From Aquitalea aquatilis (GTDB lineage: Bacteria; Pseudomonadota; Gammaproteobacteria; Burkholderiales; Chromobacteriaceae), in the NCBI RefSeq assembly GCF_005155025.1, contig NZ_CP039731.1:1302001-1366000 (forward strand): a stretch of 64,000 nt of DNA. The letters run 5' to 3'. The notes under the pieces were generated by a model. The model saw only the letters and a program-made list of their open reading frames with translations, had not been told where the DNA came from and did no database searches. Position 1 is the first letter of the stretch. The number at the start of each line of letters is the position of its first letter. A program made the position numbers and the translations under genes. Shown in pieces: positions 34,497 to 44,473 of this stretch.

Positions 34497-36332
34497 TCAG
34501 TTTCTCCACAGCGGGTGATGGAAGCTCATGGCACCAGCTTCCGCGGCATCGGCGGATTCGCGGAATACCGCGAACAATTCACGCCCGACGCCAAATTGAT
34601 TGTGTTGCAGATCGACACTGATCTGCTCGCGCGCCGCCCATTCTTCGGCCGGCACTTTCACTTCCAGCGTGCCGGCATTGGCATCCAGTTTCACGATGTC
34701 GCCATCGCGAACCTTGCCGATACTACCGCCCATTACCGCCTCCGGCGAGACGTGGATGGCAGCCGGCACCTTGCCCGATGCGCCGGACATGCGGCCATCG
34801 GTGACCAGGGCCACGGCAAAGCCGCGTTCCTGCAGGATGGACAGCGCCGGGGTCAGCTTGTGCAGCTCCGGCATGCCGTTGGCGCGCGGGCCCTGGAAGC
34901 GGATGACCGCGATGAAGTCGCGTTCCAGTTCGCCACGCTTGAAGGCGGCCAAGAGTTCGTTCTGGTCGTGGAATACCACGGCCGGGGCTTCCACCACGCG
35001 GTGTTCCGGCTTGACCGCCGAAACCTTGATCACGGCGCGGCCCAGGTTGCCGGACACCACGCGCAGGCCGCCATCGGCGGTAAAGGGGTCGGCGGCCGGG
35101 CGCAGTACGTTGTCGTCGCCACTGACTGCCGGGGCCGGACGCCATTTCAGCTGGCCATTGTCCAGCCACGGCTCGTTGGCGTAGGCCGACAGGCCACGGC
35201 CGACGATGGTATCCACGTCTTCGTGCAGCAGGCCGGCGGCCAGCAGTTCGCGGATGACAAAGCCCATGCCGCCAGCGGCATGGAAGTGGTTTACGTCGGC
35301 CTTGCCATTGGGGTAGACGCGGGTCAGCGACGGGATGATGGCCGACAGTTCGTCGAAATCATCCCAGTTGATATCGATGCCGGCGGCGCGGGCAATGGCG
35401 ACCAGATGCAGGGTGTGGTTGGTGGAGCCACCGGTGGCCAGCAGGCCGATGATGGCGTTGACGATGGATTTCTCATCGATCATGCGGCCCACCGGAGTGA
35501 AATGCTCACCCTGGGCGGCGATGTGCGCGGCCTGACGGGCGGCTGCGCGGGTCAGTGCCTCGCGCAGCGGTGTACCCGGATTGACGAAGGCGGTACCCGG
35601 CAGGTGCAGGCCCATGATTTCCATCATCATCTGGTTGGAGTTGGCCGTGCCGTAAAAGGTACAGGTGCCGGGGCCGTGGTAGGACTGGCACTCGGATTCC
35701 AGCAGCGCATCCCTTCCCACCTTGCCTTCTGCAAACAACTGGCGCACCTTCGCCTTTTCATCGTTGGCAATGCCGGTGGTCATCGGGCCGGCCGGAACAA
35801 ACACCGCCGGCAGATGGCCAAAAGTCAGCGCGCCAATCAGCAGGCCGGGCACGATCTTGTCGCACACGCCCAGATACAGGCTGGCATCGAACATCTGGTG
35901 CGACAGCGCCACGGCCGTGCTCATGGCGATGACGTCGCGCGAGAACAGCGACAGCTCCATGCCGGGCTGGCCCTGGGTCACGCCGTCGCACATGGCGGGT
36001 ACGCCGCCGGCAAACTGGGCAGTGGCACCGGCCTTGAGGGCTTCTTCCTTGATCCAGGCCGGGTAGGCTTCCAGCGGCTGGTGGGCGGACAGCATGTCGT
36101 TATAGGCGGAAACGATGGCCAGATTGGGGCGGTGTGCTTCCTTGAGGTGGATCTTGATATTGTCCGGCATGGCCGCAAAGGCGTGGGCCTGATTGGTGCA
36201 GGACAGTTGGGCGCGTTCTACCTTGCCCTGCTGGGCGGCAGCAGCCAGATGATTCAGATAGGCCGCGCGACGCTCGCGGCTGCGATCTATGATGCGCTGG
36301 GTAACAGTATGCAGTACCGGGTGCAGGGCCAT
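34497..36332 (-). CDS. edd: 6-phosphogluconate dehydratase
   Basis: The 611-residue protein matches Edd in length and carries the iron-sulfur and signature segments of the IlvD/Edd family: [29 protein letters not shown] and [19 protein letters not shown]. It dehydrates 6-phosphogluconate to KDPG. A GGGA lies before the ATG at 36330-36332. It is divergent from zwf, and its promoter region contains a HexR-type palindrome 28 bp upstream. Confidence 0.97.
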   Translation of the reverse strand: MALHPVLHTVTQRIIDRSRERRAAYLNHLAAAAQQGKVERAQLSCTNQAHAFAAMPDNIKIHLKEAHRPNLAIVSAYNDMLSAHQPLEAYPAWIKEEALKAGATAQFAGGVPAMCDGVTQGQPGMELSLFSRDVIAMSTAVALSHQMFDASLYLGVCDKIVPGLLIGALTFGHLPAVFVPAGPMTTGIANDEKAKVRQLFAEGKVGRDALLESECQSYHGPGTCTFYGTANSNQMMMEIMGLHLPGTAFVNPGTPLREALTRAAARQAAHIAAQGEHFTPVGRMIDEKSIVNAIIGLLATGGSTNHTLHLVAIARAAGIDINWDDFDELSAIIPSLTRVYPNGKADVNHFHAAGGMGFVIRELLAAGLLHEDVDTIVGRGLSAYANEPWLDNGQLKWRPAPAVSGDDNVLRPAADPFTADGGLRVVSGNLGRAVIKVSAVKPEHRVVEAPAVVFHDQNELLAAFKRGELERDFIAVIRFQGPRANGMPELHKLTPALSILQERGFAVALVTDGRMSGASGKVPAAIHVSPEAVMGGSIGKVRDGDIVKLDANAGTLEVKVPAEEWAAREQISVDLQHNQFGVGRELFAVFRESADAAEAGAMSFHHPLWRN

Positions 36333-36360
36333 GGCAATTCCCGTGATGAATGTGGGTAAA

Positions 36361-36376
36361 TGGTAGTTTTACTACA
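36361..36376. promoter_or_regulatory. HexR-type operator, edd side
   Basis: TGGTAGTTTTACTACA contains the palindrome GTAG-TTTTA-CTAC and shares TGGTA-N6-CTACA with the zwf-side box. Its end is 28 bp from the edd start. Read toward edd, a TTGCAA -35-like box lies just upstream. HexR is encoded in the divergent operon; KDPG is the known effector releasing HexR. Confidence 0.8.
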
Positions 36377-36537
36377 CTTAAATTGCAAGAAAACAGCCTG
36401 GCCCAATTACCGGCTTATTCGGCCGAATGGGCTTTAGAGGCTTTCTGGTAAAGGTTTCTGCCAAATTTTCCATGAAATGGCAGGTGTTGCTTTCTGCGTA
36501 TTACCCCGGCAAATCACATGGACATGCCAAAATCGGG

Positions 36538-36553
36538 TGGTAATATAACTACA
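36538..36553. promoter_or_regulatory. HexR-type operator, zwf side
   Basis: TGGTAATATAACTACA matches 12 of 16 positions of the edd-side box and overlaps TAATAT, a likely zwf -10 element (36541-36546). It ends 28 bp before the zwf ATG, so bound HexR would block the promoter. Confidence 0.8.
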
Positions 36554-36581
36554 TTGCAAATGCACGAGACGGAAGATCACT

Positions 36582-38060
36582 ATGGATAACCGTAGCACGC
36601 CTACCCCCGCTTTCGATATGGTGCTGTTCGGTGGCACCGGCGACCTGGTCATGCGCAAGCTGTTGCCCTCCCTCTACCAGGCGCATGCCGCCAGCCTGCT
36701 CAACGAGCAAGGCCGCCTGCTGGCACTGGGTCGCAAGGCGATGAGCCGCGACGACTACCTGGCCCAGGTGGAAAAGAGCGCGCGCCAGCATATCAAGGAA
36801 CACTTCGATGCGGCGGCCTGGGCTTCTTTCTGCAGCCGTATCGACTATCTGCAGGTGGATGCCGGCAACGCCGCCCACTATCCGGCCCTGGCCGAAGCAG
36901 TAGGGCAGCACCCGGAGCGGGTGGTGGTCTGTTATCTGGCCACCGCGCCCAATCTGTTTGCCGGCATTTGCGAAAACCTGGCAGCTGTCGGCCTGAATCG
37001 ACCCAATGTGCGCGTGGTACTGGAAAAGCCGCTGGGCATCGATCTGGATTCGTCCAATGCCATCAATGACGATGTGGCGCACTTCTTCAAGGAAGAACAG
37101 CTCTATCGTATCGACCACTACCTGGGCAAGGAGTCGGTGCAGAACCTGATGGCCATCCGCTTTGCCAATGCGCTGTTCGAACCGCTGTGGCGGCGCGAGT
37201 GGATTCACGACGTGCAGATCACCATTGCCGAAGACCTCGGCGTGGGCACGCGTGGCGACTTCTACGACGGCACCGGCGCGCTGCGCGACATGGTGCAGAA
37301 CCATCTGCTGCAACTGCTGTGCATCGTGGCGATGGAGCCGCCGGCCAGCATGGAAGCCGATGCCGTGCGCGATGAAAAGCTCAAGGTGCTCAAGGCATTG
37401 CGCCCGTTCAGCGAACAGGATGTGTCCAACAAGACGGTGCGCGGCCAGTACAAGGCCGGCGCCGTGGCCGGGCAACCGGTGGTGGGCTATCTGCAGGAGC
37501 TGGGCATCCCGGCGGACAGCAATACCGAAACCTTTGTCGCCATCAAGGCGGAAATCGACAACTGGCGCTGGGCCGGCGTGCCCTTCTTCCTGCGTACCGG
37601 CAAGCGCATGCAGGACCGCCTGGCCGAGATTGTCATCAATTTCCGCGATGTGCCGCACCAGCTGTTCTCCGGCCCGCTCAGCGGCAGCCACACCGCCAAC
37701 CGGCTGGTGATCCAGCTGCAGCCGGAAGAAAGCATCCGTCTGTACTTCCTGGCCAAGGAGCCGGGCGACACCATGCGTCTGCAGCCGGCCTTCCTGGATC
37801 TGGACTTCTACAAGGCTTTCAAGGTACGCCGTGCCGATGCCTACGAGCGCCTGCTGCTGGATGTGATCCGCGGCAAGCTGGCTTTGTTCATGCGTCGGGA
37901 CGAACTGGTGGAAGCCTGGCGCTGGGTGATGCCCATCATGGAATGCTGGCAGAACAGCAGCAACACCCCACCCAAGCAGTACACCGCCGGCACCTGGGGC
38001 CCGGCCGCTTCCAGCGCGCTGCTGAGCCGTGACGGCATCAGCTGGCACGAAGAGAGCTGA
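36582..38060 (+). CDS. zwf: glucose-6-phosphate 1-dehydrogenase
   Basis: The 492-residue protein has the NAD(P) motif LFGGTGDLVMRKLLP, the EKPLG segment and the active-site RIDHYLGKESVQNL. It oxidises glucose-6-phosphate to 6-phosphogluconolactone. GGAAG precedes the ATG. It leads zwf-pgl-glk-hexR-pgi, though a 152-bp gap with a hairpin separates it from pgl. Confidence 0.97.
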   Translation: MDNRSTPTPAFDMVLFGGTGDLVMRKLLPSLYQAHAASLLNEQGRLLALGRKAMSRDDYLAQVEKSARQHIKEHFDAAAWASFCSRIDYLQVDAGNAAHYPALAEAVGQHPERVVVCYLATAPNLFAGICENLAAVGLNRPNVRVVLEKPLGIDLDSSNAINDDVAHFFKEEQLYRIDHYLGKESVQNLMAIRFANALFEPLWRREWIHDVQITIAEDLGVGTRGDFYDGTGALRDMVQNHLLQLLCIVAMEPPASMEADAVRDEKLKVLKALRPFSEQDVSNKTVRGQYKAGAVAGQPVVGYLQELGIPADSNTETFVAIKAEIDNWRWAGVPFFLRTGKRMQDRLAEIVINFRDVPHQLFSGPLSGSHTANRLVIQLQPEESIRLYFLAKEPGDTMRLQPAFLDLDFYKAFKVRRADAYERLLLDVIRGKLALFMRRDELVEAWRWVMPIMECWQNSSNTPPKQYTAGTWGPAASSALLSRDGISWHEES

Positions 38061-38212
38061 TAGATGGCATGGCGGGCGGCTAGCTGCCCGCCCTCTCCTG
38101 CACCTGCAATCGCGGGCAGCACAACACAGCAATAACAAGCCGGCCAGCAAGAGCGGCATTCACCCGGTGTCGTGGCCTGCCCGGGGCCGGGTGCAACGTG
38201 AGGATGGCATTG
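38061..38212 (+). other. zwf-pgl intergenic region with hairpin
   Basis: GGCGGGC (38071-38077) and GCCCGCC (38086-38092) form a 7-bp stem ten bases after the zwf stop, with no U-tract. It may trim or stabilise the zwf message. The rest of the gap (GC-rich) shows no gene. Confidence 0.5.
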
Positions 38213-38890
38213 ATGAAGTGGTATGAATTTTCCGAGGCGGCGGACTGTTCCGTCGCGCTGGCCGCCACCGTGGCCCAAGGTCTGGCCCATGCGCTGGAAC
38301 GCGATGGTCAGGCCGTGCTGGCGGTATCCGGCGGCAAGTCGCCGGTGCCGTTTTTCCATGCGCTGCGCACTCAGTCACTGGACTGGTCCCGCGTGGTGAT
38401 CACCCTGGTGGACGAGCGCTTCGTGCCGGCCGATCACCCGGACAGCAATGCCGCGCTGGTGCGCGAACATCTGCTGCAGGATGCCGCCGCTGCTGCGCGT
38501 TTTCTGCCGCTGGTGGGCGAGGCTGTCGATGCTGCTGCCGAATTGGCTACTGCCAACAAGGCCTATCTGCGCCCCACCATAGCGGTGCTGGGCATGGGCG
38601 AGGACGGTCACACCGCCTCGCTCTTCCCAGGGGCTGCTGCGCTGGCCGACGGGCTGGACATGGCGCGCAGCCTGCCGCTGCTGACCGTGCAGCCGCTGAC
38701 TGCGCCGCACCTGCGCGTGACCATGAGCAAGGCGGCCTTGCTGGCTTGCGACCAGCTGATCCTGGCCATCCAGGGTGCGGGCAAGCGCAAGGTGTTCGAT
38801 CAGGCGGTGCAGGGTATCAACGACAGCCTGCCCATCAGCCATTTCCTGTTGCAAACGGAGTGCCCCATCGATGTCTACTGGACTGCCTAA
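38213..38890 (+). CDS. pgl: 6-phosphogluconolactonase
   Basis: The 225-residue protein shows [31 protein letters not shown] and [14 protein letters not shown], hallmarks of the DevB/Pgl family. It hydrolyses 6-phosphogluconolactone to 6-phosphogluconate. Three starts are in frame (GTG 38198, ATG 38204, ATG 38213); only the last has a well-spaced GAGG. It overlaps glk by 20 bases. Confidence 0.95.
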   Translation: MKWYEFSEAADCSVALAATVAQGLAHALERDGQAVLAVSGGKSPVPFFHALRTQSLDWSRVVITLVDERFVPADHPDSNAALVREHLLQDAAAAARFLPLVGEAVDAAAELATANKAYLRPTIAVLGMGEDGHTASLFPGAAALADGLDMARSLPLLTVQPLTAPHLRVTMSKAALLACDQLILAIQGAGKRKVFDQAVQGINDSLPISHFLLQTECPIDVYWTA

Positions 38891-39848
38891 TACCTGGCCA
38901 CGGCTGGTGGCCGACATCGGTGGCACCAATGCCCGCTTTGCGCTGGAAACCGCTCCGGCGGTGCTGGAGGATGTCGAGGTGCTGCCCTGTGCCGATTTCC
39001 CCACGCTGGAAACCGCCATGCGCAGCTATCTGGCGCGCGTCGGCACCCGCGCCGTAGCCCATGCGGCCATTGGCATTGCCAACCCGGTCACCGGTGACTG
39101 GGTGCAGATGACCAATCACCACTGGGCCTTTTCCATCGAAGCCACCCGGCTGGCGCTGGGGCTGACTTCGCTCATCGTCATCAACGATTTCACCGCGCTG
39201 GCCTTGTCGCTACCGCATCTGCCACGCAATGAGCTGGTGCAGGTGGGGGGCGGCGAAGCGGTGGCCGGCAGCCCGCTGGCGCTGATCGGCCCCGGCACCG
39301 GTCTGGGTGTATCTGCCCTGCTGCCTTACCCCGGCGGCTATAGCCCGCTGGCCGGCGAAGGGGGCCATGTCAGCTTTGCTCCGTTTGACGAGCGCGAAGC
39401 CGCCATCTGGCACTATGCCCGCGAACGGCACGGCCATGTGTCGGCCGAGCGCCTGCTGTCCGGTCCGGGACTGGTGCTGATCTATCACGCACTGGCGGCA
39501 CTGGCCGGCGAGCCCGAGCAGGATTTGTCCGCCGCCGACATCACCACCCGTGGCCTCTCGGGTGCCTGTCCGCGCTGCCGCGAAACGCTGGATGCCTTCT
39601 GCGCCATGCTGGGTACGGCTGCGGCCAATCTGGCGCTGACGCTAGGCGCACGTGGCGGGGTATACCTTGGCGGTGGTATCGTTCCACGTTTGATCGACTA
39701 CTTCAAAACGTCGCCATTCCGCCCGCGCTTCGAAGACAAGGGCCGCTTCTCCGCTTATCTGGCGGCGATTCCGGTATTTGTCATCGATAGCCGCTACCCT
39801 GCGCTCATCGGCGCGTCGGCAGCGCTGGCGGCGCACCTGGAGCACTGA
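38871..39848 (+). CDS. glk: glucokinase
   Basis: The 325-residue protein has [14 protein letters not shown] (phosphate binding), [26 protein letters not shown] and [12 protein letters not shown] of the bacterial Glk family. It phosphorylates glucose imported by the ABC transporter, feeding zwf. The ATG lies inside the end of pgl, after GGAG, and its stop is three bases before hexR. Confidence 0.96.
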   Translation: MSTGLPNTWPRLVADIGGTNARFALETAPAVLEDVEVLPCADFPTLETAMRSYLARVGTRAVAHAAIGIANPVTGDWVQMTNHHWAFSIEATRLALGLTSLIVINDFTALALSLPHLPRNELVQVGGGEAVAGSPLALIGPGTGLGVSALLPYPGGYSPLAGEGGHVSFAPFDEREAAIWHYARERHGHVSAERLLSGPGLVLIYHALAALAGEPEQDLSAADITTRGLSGACPRCRETLDAFCAMLGTAAANLALTLGARGGVYLGGGIVPRLIDYFKTSPFRPRFEDKGRFSAYLAAIPVFVIDSRYPALIGASAALAAHLEH

Positions 39849-39851
39849 CCC

Positions 39852-40703
39852 ATGCTGGAAAGAATCAAGTCTCAGCTTGAAGCCCTGTCCTCGGCCGAAC
39901 GCAAAGTGGCCGAGCTGGTGCTGGAACAGCCCTATACCATGATGCAGGCTGCGGTGGCCGATATTGCCCGCAATGCCGGTGTCAGCCAGCCCACGGTGAT
40001 CCGTTTCTGCCGTTCCATGGGCTGCTCGGGTCTGCCCGACTTCAAGCTGAAACTGGCAGGCAGCCTGGTGACCGGCGTGCCCTATGTGCATTCCAGCGTT
40101 CGCCCGGAAGACCCGACCTCGGAAATTGTCGCCAAGGTGTTCGACAATACCGTCACCGCCTTGCTGAAAAGCCGCAACGACGTCAATCCGCAGGCCATCG
40201 AGGCGGCCATCGAGGCCATCTCCCGCGCGCGGCGCGTGGAATTTTACGGCTTGGGCAACTCCGGCATCACCGCCGCCGATGCCCAGCACAAATTCTTCCG
40301 CTTCGGCATTTCCACCGTGGCCTATGCCGACACCCACATCCAGATGATGGCGGCTTCGGTACTGAACGCCGACGACGTGCTGGTGGCCATTTCCAGCTCC
40401 GGCCGCTCGCGTGAGCTGCTGGACGCGGTGGAAGAAGCCACTGCATCTGGTGCCACCGTGGTGGCCATCACCGCCAGTGGCTCGCCCCTGGCACGGGCTG
40501 CCACCATCGCCCTGATGGCGGACACCCAGGAAGACAATGAAACCTACAGCCCGATGATCTCCCGCATCATCCACCTGGTACTGATCGATGTGCTGGCCGT
40601 GGGCGTGGCCTTGCGGCGTGGTCCGGGCGTGATCGGGCAGCTGGAAAAAACCAAGCACAGTCTCAAAGCGAAAAGACTGGCAGAACGGACAGAAGAGGAT
40701 TGA
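39852..40703 (+). CDS. hexR: RpiR-family repressor of hexose catabolism
   Basis: The 283-residue protein has an N-terminal RpiR helix-turn-helix ([38 protein letters not shown]) and a C-terminal SIS sugar-phosphate domain ([38 protein letters not shown]). HexR represses zwf, edd and related genes until KDPG accumulates. It is co-transcribed with glk and pgi, and two probable operators lie in the edd/zwf region, implying autoregulation through the zwf promoter. Confidence 0.95.
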   Translation: MLERIKSQLEALSSAERKVAELVLEQPYTMMQAAVADIARNAGVSQPTVIRFCRSMGCSGLPDFKLKLAGSLVTGVPYVHSSVRPEDPTSEIVAKVFDNTVTALLKSRNDVNPQAIEAAIEAISRARRVEFYGLGNSGITAADAQHKFFRFGISTVAYADTHIQMMAASVLNADDVLVAISSSGRSRELLDAVEEATASGATVVAITASGSPLARAATIALMADTQEDNETYSPMISRIIHLVLIDVLAVGVALRRGPGVIGQLEKTKHSLKAKRLAERTEED

Positions 40704-40707
40704 TATC

Positions 40708-42357
40708 ATGAGCGACCTGACCCAACTTCCCGCCTGGCAAAGACTGTGGGACCACTTTGCCGATGCCAAGCAACTGCATATGCGCGAGCTGTTCGAAAGC
40801 GACCCGGAGCGGGCCGAACGCTACGGCCTGGAAGTGGGTGGCTTGTTCCTGGATTACTCCAAAAACCGCATTACCGACGAAACCCTGCAGGGCCTGATGC
40901 AGCTGGCACGCGAAGCCGGCCTGCCGGAGCGCATCAAGTCCATGTTCAAGGGCGAGAAGATCAACACCACGGAAAACCGTGCCGTGTTGCACGTGGCGCT
41001 GCGCAATCGCACCAATTCGCCCATCTTCGTCGATGGCGAAGACGTGATGCCCAAGGTGAACTCGGTACTGGAGCGCATGGGCAAGTTTGCCCACGCCGTG
41101 CGTTCCGGCGAGTGGCTGGGTTATACCAACCAGCCCATCACCGACATCGTCAATATCGGCATTGGCGGTTCGGACCTGGGCCCGCTGATGGTGTGCAGTG
41201 CGCTACGGCCGTTTGGCCATCCGCGCATGAACATGCATTTCGTCTCCAATGTGGACGGCGCCCAGCTGAAGGAAACCCTGAAAAAGGTCCATTCGGAGAC
41301 CACCTTGTTCGTGGTGGAATCGAAAACCTTCACCACCCAGGAAACCCTCACCAATGCCCTGACCGCACGCGACTGGTTCCTGCAGCGTGCGCGTGACGAA
41401 AAAGCCGTGGCCAAGCACTTTGTTGCCGTATCCACCAACCAGAAAGCGGTGGCGGACTTCGGCATCGACCCGTCAAACATGTTCGAATTCTGGGACTGGG
41501 TAGGCGGCCGCTACAGCCTGTGGTCGGCCATCGGTCTGCCCATCATGTTGTATCTGGGCGAGGAAAACTTCACCGAGCTGCTTAACGGCGCGCACATCAT
41601 GGACCAGCATTTCCGCAATGCGCCGTTCGAACAGAACATGCCGGTGCTGCTGGCCATGATCGGCATCTGGTACATCAACTACTTTGGCGGCGGCAGCCAT
41701 GTCATCGCCCCCTACGAGCAGTATCTGCACCGCCTGCCGGCCTTTATCCAGCAGCTGGACATGGAATCCAACGGCAAGCAGACCCGCACCGATGGCAGCC
41801 CGGTGAATTTCGAAACCGCGCCCATCATCTGGGGGGAGACCGGCATCAATGGCCAGCATGCTTTCTTCCAGCTCTTGCATCAGGGCACGCATATTTCGCC
41901 GATCGACCTGATTGCCTCGCTGGAAAGCCGTGGCAGCCTGCCGGGGCATCATGAAATCCTGCTGGCCAATGTGTTCGCCCAGGCCGAGGCCTTCATGCGC
42001 GGCAAGACCGCTGACGAAGCCCGCGCCGAGCTGGTGGCCCAGGGCATGCAGGGTGCGGCGCTGGAGGCGCTGGTACCGCACAAGGTGTTTGCCGGCAACC
42101 GTCCTACCAATACCCTGCTGATGAGCTTTCTTGATCCGCGCAACCTCGGTTCGCTGATTGCCGCTTACGAGCACAAGATTTTTGTGCAGGGCGTGATCTG
42201 GGGCATCAACAGCTTTGACCAGTGGGGGGTGGAGCTGGGCAAGCAACTGGCGAAAACCATTCACGGCGAGCTGACCGGCAAGCTGAAGGCGGCCGAGCAC
42301 GACAGCTCTACCCGCCGGCTGATCCAGCTGTACCGTCAGGCCAACAAGAGCAAGTAA
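40708..42357 (+). CDS. pgi: glucose-6-phosphate isomerase
   Basis: The 549-residue protein has the same length as E. coli Pgi and carries [42 protein letters not shown] and the C-terminal [15 protein letters not shown] signature. It interconverts glucose-6-phosphate and fructose-6-phosphate, linking the Entner-Doudoroff route to gluconeogenesis. GAGGATTGATATC precedes the ATG. It is last in the operon, followed by a terminator. Confidence 0.98.
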   Translation: MSDLTQLPAWQRLWDHFADAKQLHMRELFESDPERAERYGLEVGGLFLDYSKNRITDETLQGLMQLAREAGLPERIKSMFKGEKINTTENRAVLHVALRNRTNSPIFVDGEDVMPKVNSVLERMGKFAHAVRSGEWLGYTNQPITDIVNIGIGGSDLGPLMVCSALRPFGHPRMNMHFVSNVDGAQLKETLKKVHSETTLFVVESKTFTTQETLTNALTARDWFLQRARDEKAVAKHFVAVSTNQKAVADFGIDPSNMFEFWDWVGGRYSLWSAIGLPIMLYLGEENFTELLNGAHIMDQHFRNAPFEQNMPVLLAMIGIWYINYFGGGSHVIAPYEQYLHRLPAFIQQLDMESNGKQTRTDGSPVNFETAPIIWGETGINGQHAFFQLLHQGTHISPIDLIASLESRGSLPGHHEILLANVFAQAEAFMRGKTADEARAELVAQGMQGAALEALVPHKVFAGNRPTNTLLMSFLDPRNLGSLIAAYEHKIFVQGVIWGINSFDQWGVELGKQLAKTIHGELTGKLKAAEHDSSTRRLIQLYRQANKSK

Positions 42358-42391
42358 GCGTGCTGCCTGAGTCATGGGCAGCCGCCAAAGA

Positions 42392-42417
42392 AAAACGCCT
42401 CCGGATGGAGGCGTTTT
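42392..42417. terminator. bidirectional terminator after pgi
   Basis: AAAACGCCTCC (42392-42402), loop GGAT, GGAGGCGTTTT (42407-42417): a perfect 11-bp stem between convergent pgi and the Tsx-like gene. Confidence 0.88.
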
Positions 42418-42437
42418 GCATGGCAGCGCTTCGGTGA

Positions 42438-43187
42438 TCAGAAGTTGTACTTGGCGCTGTAGATCACGGCGTTCTGGTATTCGCCGGAGCCCAGTTTCTG
42501 GTCGGCGTAGCGGTACTGCACGCCAGTGGTGAAGCGCTTGCTGACATTCCACCACAGGGCGATGGCCCCGTTTTCACCGGTATTGTGCTTGTAGTTGGGG
42601 GTGAATTCCTGTTTGCGGGCAAATTCGGTTTCATGCCATTGGGTCACCAGGAAGGACTGGCCAAAAGCACTAAACGGATAGAGCAGCACATAGCCGGCCA
42701 TCCAGCCATTGAAGCCGGAACCCACGCTGAAAGCGTCCAGTTCGTCATGGGCGCCGATGAAGGGCTTGAGGGTCAGGTTGCCGTACTTCAGTTCGGTGCT
42801 GACACCCAGTACGCGGTTCTGGGTGAAGAAGCCGTTGCCGCGGGTATCGTAGATGTGGGCATACAGCTGTACCGGCACGTCGCCGACCTGGGTCAGGTTG
42901 AAGCGGCCGATGGCCTTGGTGGTGTAGCGACGGTCGTAACCGTTGGTGCCGTGGTCGCTCTTGCCCGGATTTTCCAGATCGAAGAAGCCATACACATCAC
43001 CCCAGCTGCCACCCATGCCGCCTTCGGCCTCCAGGTAGACAAAGTCTTTCTTGCCGCTTTGGTCAGTGGTGCGGCCAGACCAGTCGAGATAGTTGGCGCT
43101 GACATTGGCAAAAGACCAGTTGTCGGCCTGGGCCAGGCTTGCACTTCCCAGCAAGGACAGGGCCAGCAGCAGTTTACGAGCTTTCAT
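42438..43187 (-). CDS. Tsx-like outer-membrane channel protein
   Basis: The 249-residue protein has a signal peptide (MKARKLLLALSLLGSASLAQA), alternating amphipathic strands and a C-terminal aromatic residue (YNF), as in outer-membrane barrels. Segments such as YLDWSGRTTDQSGKKDFVYLEAEGG and the FFDLENPG region fit the Tsx nucleoside-channel family. GGCGGA precedes the ATG. It is separately transcribed, next to the glucose locus where Pseudomonas encodes the glucose porin OprB; whether it passes sugars or nucleosides is unknown. Confidence 0.82.
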   Translation of the reverse strand: MKARKLLLALSLLGSASLAQADNWSFANVSANYLDWSGRTTDQSGKKDFVYLEAEGGMGGSWGDVYGFFDLENPGKSDHGTNGYDRRYTTKAIGRFNLTQVGDVPVQLYAHIYDTRGNGFFTQNRVLGVSTELKYGNLTLKPFIGAHDELDAFSVGSGFNGWMAGYVLLYPFSAFGQSFLVTQWHETEFARKQEFTPNYKHNTGENGAIALWWNVSKRFTTGVQYRYADQKLGSGEYQNAVIYSAKYNF

Positions 43188-43363
43188 TTTTTCCGCCTAA
43201 GTGAACTTTTTTTATATGGATTGCCACGCATGCAGACATACGGGGCGCGCAGGGTAGCGCATAAAACTCCATATTGAAAAGTTTCAGCTCAAGCGACGTA
43301 ACATTTCGGCAACATTATGAAAACAGTATGCGGCCGTGTCAGACAATATTCAGCAGGAACCAC
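43188..43363 (-). promoter_or_regulatory. upstream region of the Tsx-like gene
   Basis: This 176-bp gap includes T-rich sequence just before the gene and the AT-rich 43255-43330 segment. No operator is clear. Confidence 0.35.
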
Positions 43364-43699
43364 TCAGCCAGCGCCGCCCGGCGCATAGGATTCGGCTGGC
43401 CAGCCATAGCGAAACAGGCTGATTTTACCGCTGGCAGAGAACTCGATGCCCTCCTGTTCCAGTAGTACGCGCTGCCAGTCGGCCTGTTCCGTGCCGGGGC
43501 GGGAAATGCTGCCTGCGCTGCTGACTACCCGGTACCAGGGCAGGGCGTGGCCTGTGGGCAACTGTCCCAGCAGCTTGCCGACATGGCGGGCATGGCGTGG
43601 GAAACCGGCCAGTTGCGCCAGCACGCCATAACTGCTGACTCGCCCAGGCGGAATCTGCCCGACCAGCTGCAGCACTGCGTGCTCGAAGGCGGGAGACAT
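43364..43699 (-). CDS. alkyltransferase-like (ATL) DNA-binding protein
   Basis: The 111-residue protein matches the C-terminal DNA-binding domain of O6-alkylguanine-DNA methyltransferase (VGQIPPGRVSSYGVLAQLAG, ARHVGKLL, LPWYRVVSSAG). The active-site PCHRV is replaced by PWYRV, with tryptophan for the reactive cysteine. This is the defining feature of ATL/YbaZ proteins, which bind alkylated DNA and hand it to nucleotide-excision repair. Its ATG overlaps the stop of the MBL hydrolase gene (TGATG). Confidence 0.92.
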   Translation of the reverse strand: MSPAFEHAVLQLVGQIPPGRVSSYGVLAQLAGFPRHARHVGKLLGQLPTGHALPWYRVVSSAGSISRPGTEQADWQRVLLEQEGIEFSASGKISLFRYGWPAESYAPGGAG

Positions 43700-44349
43700 C
43701 AGCGGAAGCGGGCGTCGGCTACGAAGGGGTTGTGGCGTTTTTCGTCGCCGATAGTCGTCAGCGGGCCGTGGCCGGGGATCACCACGGTGTCGTCCGGCAG
43801 CAAAAACAGCTTTTGCTGGATGGCATCGATCAGTTGCTGGTGATTGCCCATGGGGAAGTCAGTGCGGCCGATGGAGCCCTGAAACAGCACGTCACCCGCC
43901 ACCAGCAGGCTGGCGGCTGCGCTATAGAACACCACATGGCCAGGAGTGTGACCGGGGCAGTGGATCACTTGTAGTGTTTCCTGGCCGATGCTGACCGTGT
44001 CGCCTTCGTTCAGCCAGCGTTCCGGGGTGAGCGCCGGGCTGGAAGGAAAGCCGAACATGCGGCCCTGATTGGGCAGCTGGTCCAGCCAGAAACTTTCGCT
44101 TTGCTCCGGGCCTTCGATCTGCACACCCAATTGCGCCGCCAGTTCGCCGGCACCACCTGCATGGTCGATATGGCCATGGGTCAGCAGCAGCTTGGTGACG
44201 GTGAGCCCCTGCTGCTCGGTCCAGGCGCGGATGCGGCTGATATCGCCACCGGCATCAACAATGGCGGCCTCGCGGGTCACACTGCACCACAGTACGCTGC
44301 AGTTCTGGGCAAAGGGGGTAACCGGAATCAGGTGGTACTGCAGGGACAT
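43699..44349 (-). CDS. MBL-fold hydrolase, YcbL/GloB-like
   Basis: The 216-residue protein has the metallo-beta-lactamase metal motif LLTHGHIDHAGGAGELA, then HCPGHTPGHVVFY, AGDVLFQGSIGRTDFP and VIPGHGPLTTIGDE. This is the pattern of glyoxalase II-like YcbL proteins, which hydrolyse thioesters such as S-lactoylglutathione. I chose the ATG at 44347-44349 (MSLQYHLIP); upstream open frame is not family-like. It is translationally coupled to the ATL gene. Confidence 0.9.
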   Translation of the reverse strand: MSLQYHLIPVTPFAQNCSVLWCSVTREAAIVDAGGDISRIRAWTEQQGLTVTKLLLTHGHIDHAGGAGELAAQLGVQIEGPEQSESFWLDQLPNQGRMFGFPSSPALTPERWLNEGDTVSIGQETLQVIHCPGHTPGHVVFYSAAASLLVAGDVLFQGSIGRTDFPMGNHQQLIDAIQQKLFLLPDDTVVIPGHGPLTTIGDEKRHNPFVADARFR

Positions 44350-44473
44350 GGCGGCGCTCGGTGGAGTGGGGATGGCAAATTGTGGCATGGTGCGCGCCAG
44401 CGGCCAAGCTTGTCGGGGGCTGGGGCGGTGAAACTGGTAAAATCGCGCCATTCCCGCTTTACCGGAGGCCAAG

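Noticed and set aside
34515-36359. 614-codon plus-strand frame opposite edd
   Set aside because: Edd on the minus strand is unequivocal; the antisense product shows only low-complexity His/Gln/Gly text.
36582-38060. Antisense gene opposite zwf (36549-38159, minus strand)
   Set aside because: Zwf motifs are clear on the plus strand; the opposite frame has no domain and is a compositional shadow.
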